A stretch of DNA of 64,000 bases from Trema orientale (taxonomy: Eukaryota > Streptophyta > Magnoliopsida > Rosales > Cannabaceae): contig JXTC01000144.1 in assembly GCA_002914845.1 (NCBI GenBank), positions 62,015 to 126,014 on the forward strand, read 5' to 3'. A program made the position numbers and the translations under genes. The notes beneath the pieces are model-generated. The model was not told where the DNA came from. It searched no databases and saw nothing but the letters and a program-made list of their open reading frames with translations. Below, piece after piece: positions 12,260 through 24,043 of this stretch (position 1 is the first letter of the stretch; each line of letters opens with the position of its first letter).

Positions 12260-12267
12260 GTTTTGAG

Positions 12268-13416
12268 GTTGAACTTATCTTAAATATTTTATTTTATTTT
12301 CTTAAGAATATAATTATATATTAATGTAATAAATCGAAAGACCAAGTATTATCTTACTTGGTCATGTTGGATTACATAAGGGAGTTAGAATAAACACTTG
12401 ATATGCCCAAATATTGAATGATTGAGTTATTCGGGTGTTAATAGGTCGGATTACCGAGAGAGAAAACTTTGACTCAAAAATGTGAAAAGAAGGCAATGTA
12501 CATTATTGTAGCAGGAAATAACATTGTATTTGGTTTTTTAGTTTTCGAAAAGAAATTATAATTTATAAGCATTAGCAATATGGCTAATTATCACATTTTA
12601 AAAGTTATGAATGGGGAATAAGCATATCAGTTTACTAGTGTTCACTAAAAAAAGACACAACTAAGTATCATTCGTTCAATTTTTAATTATGTTTTATCAT
12701 ACAATGATATGAGACTATTCAAATCTCATCATCATGTTACTATATTGCTATGACCATCTCTAATACATTTATGCTAAAAATGATGTATTGAACTTAAATT
12801 TAGTACATATTTTTTAAAATTTTACTCTAATATATGCATGCTAAAAATAATGGTATTTTGTATTCAAGTGTTATTTTTATTTATAAATACGTATTTTCTA
12901 TTATGAAATCTTCTTATTTTGTCATCCAATTATTAATTATAAAAACTCCATTACACTCATAAAGTGTATGAATAATGTTCTTTATTTTATAAAATATGTG
13001 AGTAGGAAAATAGTTAATGAGAGCTCTAATTTAAAGAAATGTAGCGAGGATAAGATTGTAAATAAATTTTAGATTAAAAAAAAAGTTTAAACGTATCAAT
13101 TTTGACTACATTATGAAATGTATACATATTTTAGATTTCAAAATAATGGAATTATTCTTTTAAAAAAATAATGATATTATTGTAAATTTCAATCATGCTA
13201 TAATGATAATATTGTAAATTCAAACATATATTATTACCAACCTTGTAAATTTAAGGACATGCTATAATGACAATATCATAAATTTATATCTATGCTAAAA
13301 TTTGACATATGTAATTCTTTGTGTTATGTTTAACACAATATCTAACAAGTTCTAAAAATTATATTAAATATGACATACTATTAGAGATACATTTTTGAAT
13401 ATTACTACAAAATACA
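12268..13416. other. AT-rich spacer, nothing recognised
   Basis: Contains repeated 'tgctataatgataatat' blocks at about 13197-13275, a weak tandem pattern. No gene is seen. Confidence 0.55.
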
Positions 13417-13425
13417 TTAAATATA

Positions 13426-13966
13426 GCGTTAATAGAACAAATGGTCCATGAAGTATCCAATATGTGGTAATTTGGTCCTCAAAATTTCAATTGTGGTAGT
13501 TAAGCCTCTAAACTTTCAAATTTATAGCAATTTGGTCCATAAACTGTCTAAATTGCAGCATATTATTAAATTTCTGATAAAAACACAGATAACGAGTACA
13601 TTGTAATATTTATAAGTATATTTAAAGGAAAATAAATTGAACAAAAAAAATTAGAAAGAATAAAATATGCATTCTTCTCATTTGTTATGGTTTTTGGAAT
13701 TACAAATTTACTAAAAAAAATTCTGTAATTATTAATTTTTATGCTTAAAATTATAAAATTATCTTTCAAATGTACTTTCAGATACGACCAAGTGCTCTTC
13801 ACGTATGTTTTAAGTCAAAAATTTAATAACATGTTGTAATATAGACAATTCAAGTACCAAATTACTATAAATTAAAAAATTTAAAAGCTTAAATGCTACA
13901 GTTAAAACATTGAGAACTAAATTACTACAAATGTGATAATTCATGAATCATTTGTGCTATTAACCC
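13426..13966. mobile_element. Mutator-type MITE, 541 bp, perfect 9-bp target duplication
   Basis: Ttaaatata flanks it at 13417-13425 and again at 13967-13975. The arms of about 150 bp fold back on each other (left: aacaaatggtccatgaagta; right: the complement of gcacaaatgattcatgaatt). The inner part also matches the copy at 20840-21347. There is no coding capacity; the 78-codon minus ORF inside is spurious. Confidence 0.9.
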
Positions 13967-14559
13967 TTAAATATAATATTAACATGTGTTATAGCACTAA
14001 TACATAAAAGAAAGTCAGTTCACTTGACAAGTCCGCATAAGTTGATTTGATAAATATTTCTGTGTATATTCCATTTCTTTTAAATTTTGCTTAAAAGAAG
14101 ATTATTACGAGCATCAGGATTTGCTCGTACAAGAAATAGTGTCTCATCAATACATCACAATTTAGATAATTTTAAATTAAAAAAAATAGCGCGTGACAAT
14201 TAGGACTCGTAAAAAGCGCAGCACGACCAGGTTCGGAATCTGTGACGGTCAGATTAATAATTAATTTTGAAAGAAGTACATGAAACAATAAAATTAAGAA
14301 CCACAAGGATAATATTAATTAAAAAAAAAAAGAAAAGGAACGTAGAATTCTAAATTATTTTTCACGTAAAACGAGCGCGTGAATTAAAATAAGAATATGG
14401 GTGGAGTGCGATGTGGGAGTAGTGGAGCTGTGGAGGACTACCAAAAAAACAAAAGGGTTTTTTAAAAGAAGAAAAAGAAAAAGAAAAAAAATGCTTATAA
14501 CTCAAATATAAAAAGAAATTGATTAATATAAAAAAGAAATTGGTGAAATCAAGGCCGTC

Positions 14560-14875
14560 GCTTTTGTTTCTTTGTCGTTTCGTCGTCTTTATCCAGAGGC
14601 AAGGTGGGCCCACACACTGGGTAGACGCACGTGGGCAGATCCAGCCAGAGACGACGCTGAGCTGCCCGTAAGTTCGTCAATTATTTCCCCTGCCCTACTT
14701 GCCCCCATACACTGCCCACTGCCTGTCCCCTGCCCGACTCTTATCCGGTCACCTTCCCACGTGTGCAACCTCAATTCTTCAACTTCGCGCGTGTGCCACT
14801 TCACCCTCCTCCATTTCAGTTCATACACCGCTTTCAAGCTTCAAGGGCGTTCTATTTTCCAGCCAAAAGAAAAGT
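14560..14875. other. GC-richer island with ACGT-core motifs
   Basis: The island contains 'gcacgtggg' at about 14628 and 'ccacgtgtg' at about 14757, both G-box-like, plus a 'cgcgcgtgtg' run. Overlapping ORFs on both strands have no family resemblance and reflect only the low stop density. It looks like a promoter fragment or a relic. Confidence 0.4.
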
Positions 14876-15639
14876 CGAATGTTTTTTATTCGTCATTTGA
14901 AATTAATTATTGGTTTTTTGTTTTTGTAATTTTCCCTAAACTATTATTTTATTTTTTTTTGTTAAAGTCCCTTAAAATTATAATTGATCGACCTTGAGAT
15001 TTTCTTGCGTTGTAATTTTGTATTTCCAAAAGTACCAATTCGTATTTGTAACAAATAGATTTTTAGTGAAATGTTTTGTAGAAGAAGTTACGGAAATCTA
15101 TAAAATCATATAAGTGATAAATAAATGGTAGATGATTCAAAATAAATACATACTTGTAGTTAATAAATATCGCTCTTGCTTTTGTGTTGTCATTGTTGTT
15201 TTTGTTTTATTTGAATACAGAATGGCGTAGATTTTCTTATACAACTTTTTTTTCCCCTTAAAATCTCTACCCCTCATTTAATTTTTTGTCTAAATAGACG
15301 TAAAGAATAAAAAAAAAAATACCAAGCAAAAAATTTCCGAGGCATTTCAGTAATGTAATCACTTAATTATGTTACGATGTCTCTTTTGGTGAATAAAAAA
15401 ATTTTAAATTTCTTTTAAATCAATAAACGAATTATACCCTTTTCTTATTCGGGCTTGCATTTGTTTTTCTTTTTTTTTTTTCAACAAAAAACAAAACTTT
15501 CTTTAGAAAAAATAATCTTGAACGAATTTACGAAATTCGCCGGAGTTCAGTTAGAGTCCAGTTCTACGTCAATCAAATTAGCTGATTTATGGGATTTGGC
15601 TCTTCCTGTATGGTGGACCCCACTAATTGCCGAAACCAT

Positions 15640-16110
15640 TCACATCTGACGGTTGGGAACTGATGACGTGTCAATGTAAGTCAGCTAGGGGACCCGGCCC
15701 CACCTCCCATCCTCATATTTCCCGAGGCGTACGTACGTATATGCATGAGGGTGCGTAGTGCGCCACCTTTACGACCAACGAATAATAGAAACTTGAAGAA
15801 AACTACCCCATAGAAAAAACAAAATGAAAAAAAAAAAGGAAAAGAAAAAGAATATGGGGTCCACTCAGAAGAACGCCATGTATGACGTGGGACTTTCTAG
15901 GGGGCCACGTTAGAAATCGACTTGTTGCGCAGCTGTGACAGTTTGTATGAAGCACAACAAATAATGGTCGTACACGTGTCGGGCTATAATGTGCTTTTTC
16001 GAGTAGCAAGGTATGTAGGTAAATTATCGTAAATCTACTTGGACTTGCGGGGCTTCTTCCGGTCGAGTACCATTACGCTATCGCCACGTCAGTTCCTTCC
16101 GAGTTTTGAC
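15640..16110. promoter_or_regulatory. Cluster of ACGT-core motifs without an attached gene
   Basis: Seven ACGT cores fall within about 430 bp: tgacgtgtca (15663), a doubled gtacgtacgt (about 15729), tgacgtggg (about 15892), ccacgtta (15905), the G-box cacgtg (15973) and ccacgtcag (about 16083). ACGT cores are binding sites of plant bZIP and bHLH factors. The local GC content is raised. No ORF with family resemblance starts on either side, so a promoter role is inferred only from motif density. Confidence 0.4.
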
Positions 16111-16160
16111 AACGATGCTACAGGTCATCAGGGCTGAGAGATACTAAAATATATCACAAA

Positions 16161-16343
16161 GAATAATGCTATGAGATACTAATAGTCTCCAGCACCATAA
16201 TGATGTGTCAATTTGTCATTGATTAATTATAATTATAATTCAGGTGAGCTCATATGTGACCGAGTTCATTAATTAAATCATCCAGTAATATACAGACATG
16301 TCATTGTAATGCTGAGCACTATTGGTGTCTAATAGCATTGCTC
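16161..16343. mobile_element. Mutator-type MITE, 183 bp, near-perfect 9-bp duplication
   Basis: Flanked by tatcacaaa (16152-16160) and taccacaaa (16344-16352), 8 of 9 identical. Left end gaataatgctatgagatact pairs with gagcaatgctattagacacc, the reverse complement of the right end. No coding capacity. Confidence 0.8.
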
Positions 16344-16374
16344 TACCACAAAAAGGAGTGCATTTGTAAGGATT

Positions 16375-18655
16375 AATTTCATTTTAGGCTCCCCAACTAT
16401 TATTAAGTCCTACTTTGGTGCCTAAACTTCCAAAGGTCCTAATTTTGGCTTTGAAATTTTTAATTTGTCTCATTTAACCTCATTCATCTAAGGACGAAAA
16501 TATCAATATTGGTATACTGATTTTACGGAAATATCGAAAATAATATTGATATCGACTAAAATTTTGGAAAAAATCACAAATAATTGGCTAAAATTATAAA
16601 ATTACTTAAATAAACTTTGGGAAATGCGAAATCATTCAACAATTCACAAATAAATTAGTTTTCTTGCAAAAAGTAGCATATATATAACTTAATATAGTGT
16701 GATACTTTTCAATAATTATTATAATGCTTAATTATAATCGAAAAATATCTTTACGAATACATTGAAATAGAAATATTTAACAATATTTTATATTTATTCA
16801 CAATAAGATAATAATATTTTCTATTTATTCATAATAAGATAATATCAATACCAAAATGAATTTGTAGGGAGTTCGAATGTATTATAAGTACGATCTTGGT
16901 CTAAACAATACTGATGTTAAGATATAGAGCTTGAGTATATTTGCATGTAATTATTAACATGCTATGTATAAGTTTGATAATCTCTTCCCAATGTCTCCAC
17001 ATAGATTGGACATTGTGAGTTCACCCAATTACTTGAATGAACTTGATATGGAAATTGTGAGTTCACCTAATCATATGTACATTACGTTGTAATGTGCAAC
17101 TCTTGCACTCTGTTGTCAGACGTAGCCTAGGTCCTTATTTTTACTTTTTATTTTTTTTGTTTCTTTTTTCTCCTTTTCAAAGTATAGTGTCATGTATATA
17201 TTGTATTTGACCTAATAATGGTGAAACAAAATACAAAACATGTGTTTTTCTTCTTCAAATCACGAATTTTGCTGATATTATCGATATTTTATTGATATAT
17301 CTCCGATATTTCTGATATTTTCACCGATTTTCTGCCGTTTTGTGAAGATTATTCTGATATCGATATCGATATTCGTCGATATTTCCCTGATATCTTGATA
17401 GATTTTTTTTTCTAGTGATTTTCGTTTCAGAACTGTGACTTTAGCGATATTTCCACTGATTTTTCGGCAAAAATATCGATTTTTTTACCCTTGCTTTCAT
17501 CACTATTTCGTTATAAACGGATGAAAAAGTCCCTATTTTGGCTCAAAGGTAAAAATAGAAATTTAATCTAGAAGGGCAAAAATTAAATGTGCTTCAATTA
17601 TAAGTGTCTAACTCAAAACTTGAGAGGCATATTTAATATTTTACAAGTTGATAGGAATAAAGGCTAGGTTTAGAGAATACAAAAGCTAATTTTGGGGGAC
17701 AAAAGTACTACACCTTGTTTACAAGAAAATAAAATTCATGGAGGGCAATTTGGGTCTGCTACTGTTTTGGTCCCAATCTATCAAAATGTCTTATTTGTAT
17801 CCCCACTTTCATTTCATTGTTAAGCAATTTGCAAGACAAAATGAAATAATAGAAAGATTTAATTTCATTAAAAAAATAAACGGAAAAACGATCTTATTTT
17901 GGTATAAAATTTAATAATCCTCTTTTCGTCATGATTTAGTTTAGAAATTTAGTTGAATCTTCTTTAGATTTATCATATTAGATGAGTGTCACAATAAGTT
18001 CAAATATAACTGGATGGGCTGCTTTATTAATATTCAGATCTTTTTTTTTGAAAAAAAATATAAAAGATAATAACTTCATGTTTTTGTTTTTATTTAAGTT
18101 TCTTAATTAATTTTAAAATCCCAAGTTCTCTCTTTTTTTTTTCATCTCTTCATAATTGTATATTACTTAATTACTAAATAGCGTATATCTAAACCAATAT
18201 CTAAATAAATGCAAGCATATACATATATATCCAATTTATTTTTCCAATGGAATAAAATAAAATTAAACTTGTTGTTATAAAGTTGAGAAGATAGCATAAT
18301 TCTTTTTCAATTAATGAAATAGCAAACTTATTTAATAAAAATGAAATGCACAAAATGCTCCTTTCCATCCGTTTTTAGTCTTTAACAATAAAAAATAATA
18401 ATAATAAGGTAAATGAGATACTTTGATAATTGGATACCATGAAAGGAATATTTTAAAATTTACGGGCCAAAATGGAAGTTTGAATATAATTAAGGGCCAA
18501 GATAAGAAAATTTTGGTACATTTATAATCGAATAGTGAAAAAAAAAGGTTAAATGAGAGAAATGAAAAGTCCAGGTGCCAAAACTGGGATTTTTAAAATA
18601 CAGAAGCTAAAATAAGATTCACGTAATAATTTGGGACCCAAATGGACTAACCCAA
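16375..18655. mobile_element. Possible larger inverted-repeat element containing a nested insertion
   Basis: The left arm (16375-16478, ending tctcatttaacc) resembles the reverse complement of about 18545-18650, which ends in the same 12-mer. The arms share 'cctaaaataag', 'gtgcc' and 'ttttggc' type blocks. The hAT-type element at 16489-17493 splits it. The boundaries and single-element origin are inference. Confidence 0.4.
16489..17493. mobile_element. hAT-like element with subterminal GATAT motif clusters
   Basis: The termini are taaggacgaaaatatc and, as reverse complement, caagggtaaaaaaatc. Flanking 8-mers are cattcatc (16481-16488) and ctttcatc (17494-17501), 7 of 8 identical. Both ends are packed with gatat/atatc motifs: 16500-16560 on the left, and about a dozen in 17270-17480 on the right. 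Repeated subterminal motifs serve as transposase binding sites in hAT and CACTA elements. No transposase is encoded in this 1-kb element. Confidence 0.65.
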
Positions 18656-20830
18656 ATAATAAACATGAAAGGAAAAAATTACGGGTTTTAATAAAATACT
18701 AACTATATTCTTATATATTTACAATACAGAGTATCTCATAGGCTATGTAAATCAAGTCATAAGCATATATATTTTAAAAATCTTAAACGTACCCTTGTTA
18801 ACATGTCCAATCGTGTCCTAAAAATTATTATTTCTTTGTTATTATTATTTTTTAAAAATACTTTATTAATATATATATATATATATATACGAAAAACACA
18901 TATGCTAAATTATATAGCACCTCTAAGTTTATGGTTCAAATCACTCCACTCTATCAAAAGAAAACAAAGTACCCAAAATTTGCATTCTTTTATCTCATTT
19001 TATTGAAAAATTTTGAAGTAGTGTTCATACTTAGTTGCTTACTAATATCTAGATATAATTCAGTAAAAGTATTTAGGATTTTTAAGAAATTTCGTCAAAT
19101 AAATTTGATCAAATGGATAATCTGGCCAAATTTGTGAAACACATGTCCAAAAACAAGAGTAAAGTGGATATTTTTTAAAATTTAAAAGGACTTTCGCATG
19201 TATAAAATGATGCTGATATCACACATTAAAAGAGTAAAAATTAGAACATCAAAATTTTACACAAAAAACTTACACCAATTATGTGTTATTATTTTTAGCC
19301 ACATAACTTTAAATAGTGAGGTTCCACTATAAAATAAGTTGTTAAAATGCATGCCACATCATCTGATCCAAATTTTTGGTACAAAATTTTGGTATCTATA
19401 TCATTATTTTATTAATAAAATGCGAGTATAATAAATCTCATAAATATCTAATTCTCAATAAATATTTAGTGTTAGTACTATGTGTTCCAGCACATTGCTC
19501 TAAATATTTGGATAATTCTATTAGTAATGGAGATGTGTTCTAATCAAATGCCTATAACATATCACAACTTTCTCAACTTTCTATTAGAATGAACCTCGTG
19601 TTGGGAGCTATATGTTCCTACTAGAATCCATGATTTTGTTTCAGTCATAGCATAATAAGAACAAAATTTATGTTAAAACATAAAACCGTAAAGAAAAATG
19701 ATAACATTTTAATTGATTAGTAAAAAAGTTATGCCATCTACTAGTTTGATATTTTGAATCAGTGTATTACAAATTTATAGCCTCATTGTCAATTTCAATA
19801 AAAATATCTACTGTATACTCGCTAATGTACACTCCTAAACTATCAATAAAAAATAAAAGAAATATAAATCATGGAAAAAGATCTGACAAGAAAATAAACA
19901 AAACTCACATACGACATTAACTATTACAAAATAATATTCTTTAAAATTTTATTAAACATTTGATTAAGAACTTAGGATTACACACATCAAAATGTCAATT
20001 TTTTGTATATCAAATCCAGCAAATCTTTTGTTTACTAACAACCCGTTATTTTCCTTGAAAAAAAAAAAACAGTTGTTATTATTAATTAGCGTATCTAGTT
20101 GTTAACGCCAAAAATTGGTTCAACAATGAGATAATAAACAACAATTAAACAGTAAAATGGCACAATATTTTTTTACATTATTCAACCTTTCAATCAAGAG
20201 TCTACGTCCATTATAGTCACTAGTATTCTTTTGATCGACTGAGTGCAAGAGTGTTTGATCCCTTGTTCTTACCTATCTCTTATAATTTATAGACCGAATG
20301 GATCCAAACCGATAAAAAAAGTAAATATTTGAATTTAAATTACATTTATCCCACAAAATCAGAAAAGTATCTAAACTTGTGTGGATTTGAGTCTATTATA
20401 TAATCTTGATAAGATATCTTAGAATTTGGTTCTTGAGACCAGCTCATATATCTATTCTTCTCGAGGTGAGGTACATTTCGCTTACTCGAGGAGGCCCGTG
20501 CTGCTCGATTTGACCAATTTCGAACGAATTGGGTATTTCTACGAGCAGCTTCTAATTGTTGAACCAATTTTGAGTGTCAACACTAGTGTACCAAAATCAG
20601 AATTACTAACTTTTATTATTTTTTTCTTTAATCACAAGAGCCAACCTAAACACATAATAGATATTACACATTTAGAGCCCTTGGCAAAAAAGAAGAAAAA
20701 AAGAAAACGTGGAGAGTTTAGCCTTTAATTTACTAAAATGCATCATTTGTCCATATTATCAACTCAATATTTTTAAATGGCTTGTGTTTTTTCTTTCTCT
20801 TGGTAATATATTCCCTTTTTTATTTTTATA
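17510..20830. other. AT-rich DNA with a (TA)n tract and a diverged MITE
   Basis: A (TA)n tract lies at 18869-18889. At 19206-19410 two arms fold back weakly (atgatgctgatatca against atgatatagatacca), possibly a diverged relative of the 805-1002 family. No gene is supported. Confidence 0.5.
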
Positions 20831-20839
20831 TATAATATA

Positions 20840-21347
20840 GGGTTTATGGCACAAATGGTCATGGCACTTTCATCCTCAAAATTTCAGTTATGACAATTAA
20901 GCTCCTAAATTTTCCAATTTGAAATAATTTAATCTATGGATTGTCTAAAGTACAACTTATTATTAATTTTTTGACAAAAAACAGACATGATGGGCACGTA
21001 ATAATTAAGAGAAAATAAACTGGACAAAAAGATTTTGAGAAAAGAAAAGATGTACTATTTGCATTTTTTAATGGTTTTTTGAGCTTCAAATTTGGAGAAA
21101 ATTATTCTGTCATTATCCATTTTTATGCTTCAAATTCTCAAACTATATTTCATATATATTTTTAAACACCACAATGTGCTCCTCACATATTTTTTTATCA
21201 AAAATTTAACAGCAAAATACAATTTAGACAATCTAAGACCAAATTGTTATAATCGAAAAATTTATTGGCTTAATTACTACAATTAAAACTTTGAACACTA
21301 AATTGCTACAGATTGGATAGTTCAAGGACTATTTGTGCCATCAACCC
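20840..21347. mobile_element. Mutator-type MITE, second copy of the 13426-13966 family
   Basis: The termini are gggtttatggcacaaatggt and, as reverse complement, gggttgatggcacaaatagt. Flanking 9-mers are tataatata (20831-20839) and tacaatata (21348-21356), 8 of 9 identical. The interior matches 13426-13966 in order, including the block near 'tccatttttatgctt', so the two derive from one source element. Confidence 0.85.
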
Positions 21348-21610
21348 TACAATATATATGTTCAAGTGAACAACAAACACGATGAATATTTTTTTGAAGT
21401 TCTGTTTAACAAAAACTTTACTACTGATCTTATTTTCGTTTTAATTTTTTCTAGTACTATTTAATCCAAACTACGACCATTTTTTCTCTTTCATAATTCA
21501 AAATTAGTATTTGAATTTTAGGTGAATTACTGAATTTATATATGTAGTTTCAAAAAATAATAAAAAATTCATTTCAATTAAAAAATCAATTCAAATTTTA
21601 TCCTTGTGTC

Positions 21611-22140
21611 TAGAGCTATCCAACATGTCGTACTGCGCCGGGTAACCTATTTAATTTGGGCACAAAAGTGCTTTCGTGACGTAGCCAAATTCAAAATTAC
21701 TGGCCGGACACAGCTCATTAACCCATGCTTAAATGTATTATGCCATGTCAGCTCACGTGTCCAGACATGCCGGTCTATTTAGGCCAAAAATGGCCCATAT
21801 AATTGGTAAATTTTATTAATTTTTGTAGCATTTTACGAATATTTTTTTTTTTCAAATATAAATAAAGAATAAAAATTAGCATAATAAATCAAAGATAAAA
21901 TCTTTTATCACCAAAGAAAACAAAAACACTGTTAAATATTGCAAATCATAATTGATTGTAGATTGTCTTCCAATTAGGTTTGTACTTTTTTTTAAAAAAC
22001 TAATTAGGTTTGTACTTATATATTGGAAAAAATAATTTATAATAATTCATATGTAACTGCTAGCGTGTCATATCTACGTGCTAGTGTGATGTACCATGCT
22101 GTGGTGTAAATGAGCCAGTCTAAACCTTTCGACAGTTCTA
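21611..22140. mobile_element. hAT-type element, 530 bp
   Basis: Flanking 8-mers are cttgtgtc (21603-21610) and cctatgtc (22141-22148), 6 of 8 identical. The termini are tagagctatccaac and, as reverse complement, tagaactgtcgaaa. No coding capacity. Confidence 0.65.
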
Positions 22141-22559
22141 CCTATGTCTAATAGGTTAAAATTAGTAATGTGTAGAAAATATAATTATCCATTATGAACC
22201 TAAATAAATAGTTATGGAACAAAATAAAGAGAATAAAAATATTTAACTAAAAAAAAATGGTTCTTATACATTGTTTTTCCTTATTCTAGTTGATTAATTG
22301 TGTTTGGATTACGAAGATTATTTTTTCTTGTTTTTCTTTTTTCATGAACTTAATTTTGACCGCATTAGGTGGACGGGTGAATTTATATCAGTTTCATTAA
22401 TCAAATAAGATATTTTATAGGTTACTAACTTATTATTTGTAAAAGTCTAGGGAAAAAAAAAAAAGAATTTCACCGAAATGCAAAAGATATTTTATAAATT
22501 AACACACGAAAAATCATGACACTCTAAAATTAAGTGCAACACAATGACACAATCGCATC

Positions 22560-22905
22560 GCATCTCTATACTCAGATCTCACACGCATTTTAGCTGATAC
22601 GCAGCGTTTCGATAGACCAATAATATTAAGTCCCCATGGAATAAATCGGTGTAGGGAACACAGGTGATTATTAAGTTCGAATAAAGTAGAGTTTGATAAG
22701 GGTCTCTATTTGTCGTGGGACTGGAAAGAGACAGCAGCGTGTTACGGAAGGCGACGTTGTAGGGTAACCCCTCCGACACGACTATTTGGTCCAATGGCCC
22801 ACGTGTAGCCCACTCATGCGCGTGTCAACCTGAAAGCTCTGTGTCCACCACACACCATATTTACTCTCTTCTACCCTTTGCCACCCTCCCTACCCATCAT
22901 GTCTT
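22560..22905. other. GC-richer island, nothing recognised
   Basis: This stretch stands out in complexity and GC. It contains 'cccacgtgtagccc' (about 22798) and 'cgcgtgtcaac'. A 71-codon minus ORF (22579-22794) begins MDQIVVSEGLPYNVAFRN and matches no family I know. It may be a promoter or gene relic. Confidence 0.35.
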
Positions 22906-23712
22906 GTACGCCTTGTTTTTCCTCCTCTTTCTCTCTCTTATTTTTCCTTTTAATATTAATCTCTATTATTCTTTTAGGTTAGGAATTTAGGATCCAAATT
23001 TTAATTTTCAACGTTAGAGGAAGATTTGGATAACATAGATTTTAAATTATGATTTTTTTAATCTAATTTTGAAAAGCAAGTGTTCTTTATAATTTTGTAC
23101 TTGAAATATTTGGTATTATCTTTTTCCAAATAAAAATGTTATTTTTTTAAAATAAAATAAAAATGTTATTGTTTTGCATGCATAGCCTTAAAAAAAAGGT
23201 TGCATGTCCTGATATATTACTATTTACTAATTGATAATTATGTAATTGATATTATATAGGATAAGAATGATGTCATTCTTACCAAATTATTTATGGAATT
23301 TTAGCTATCAACAATGTATCATTGTCCTCTTTTTTGCGGGGGGGGAAAAAAATATTCTTGTCTCTAATAATGTGTAAATGTCAATGCTCAAGCTGGGAGA
23401 CAATAGACAAGGCCTTTCGATCACATAAGAATATTGTACTCATCTAACATCACACTTAAGCTATGTAAATTTGGGGTCATATGCAATTACTAGTTTACCC
23501 CAACAAAATAAATAAAAACAAATACTATACCTGTGATAAATGTTTTCCAACGATCAAATTTTAATCAAATTGCGTCATATATATTTTCACATAAATTTGG
23601 CTATAATATGATTCTTATTTCTTACACTAATTTTGACATGTTAGTTTAGATTTTTTTTCTTATTTAAAAAACTGATTATTTTTTTTCCTTTTGTTAAATT
23701 TGACTGAATTTA

Positions 23713-24040
23713 GAGTCAGTTTGGTATTGTTGTGTTGTGTTGCAATTGAACAGTAACCAAGAAGTAGCTGTGAGGAAAAAAAGTCTAAGTATTTGATTGG
23801 TAAAATTGTATGTGCTGTAAAAAATTATTTTAGGTAATTTAAATTATGATAGCAAAATCAGCTTTGAAAAGCAATCTTTACCTTATTTTTCAAATTCTGC
23901 TTAAAATAGTGGTTACACAACAACCTTTAAAATCTACTGATTAAAAGTAATAACTTACCAAACGTCTTCCTCTCTCCTTTTTTTTCTCTAACCACTTTCA
24001 AAACTAAAAGCATAATCTAGAAACAATTCCAAATAGGGCC
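23713..24040. mobile_element. PIF/Harbinger (Tourist-like) MITE with TTA duplication
   Basis: TTA flanks it at 23710-23712 and 24041-24043. The ends gagtcagtttggtattg and, as reverse complement, ggccctatttggaattg show the 'tttgg' core usual in Tourist-like elements. Length is 328 bp with no coding capacity. Confidence 0.75.
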
Positions 24041-24043
24041 TTA

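Noticed and set aside
14572..14997. 141-codon plus ORF and overlapping minus ORFs
   Set aside because: They arise from a GC-richer island with few stops; the frames overlap on both strands and match no family.
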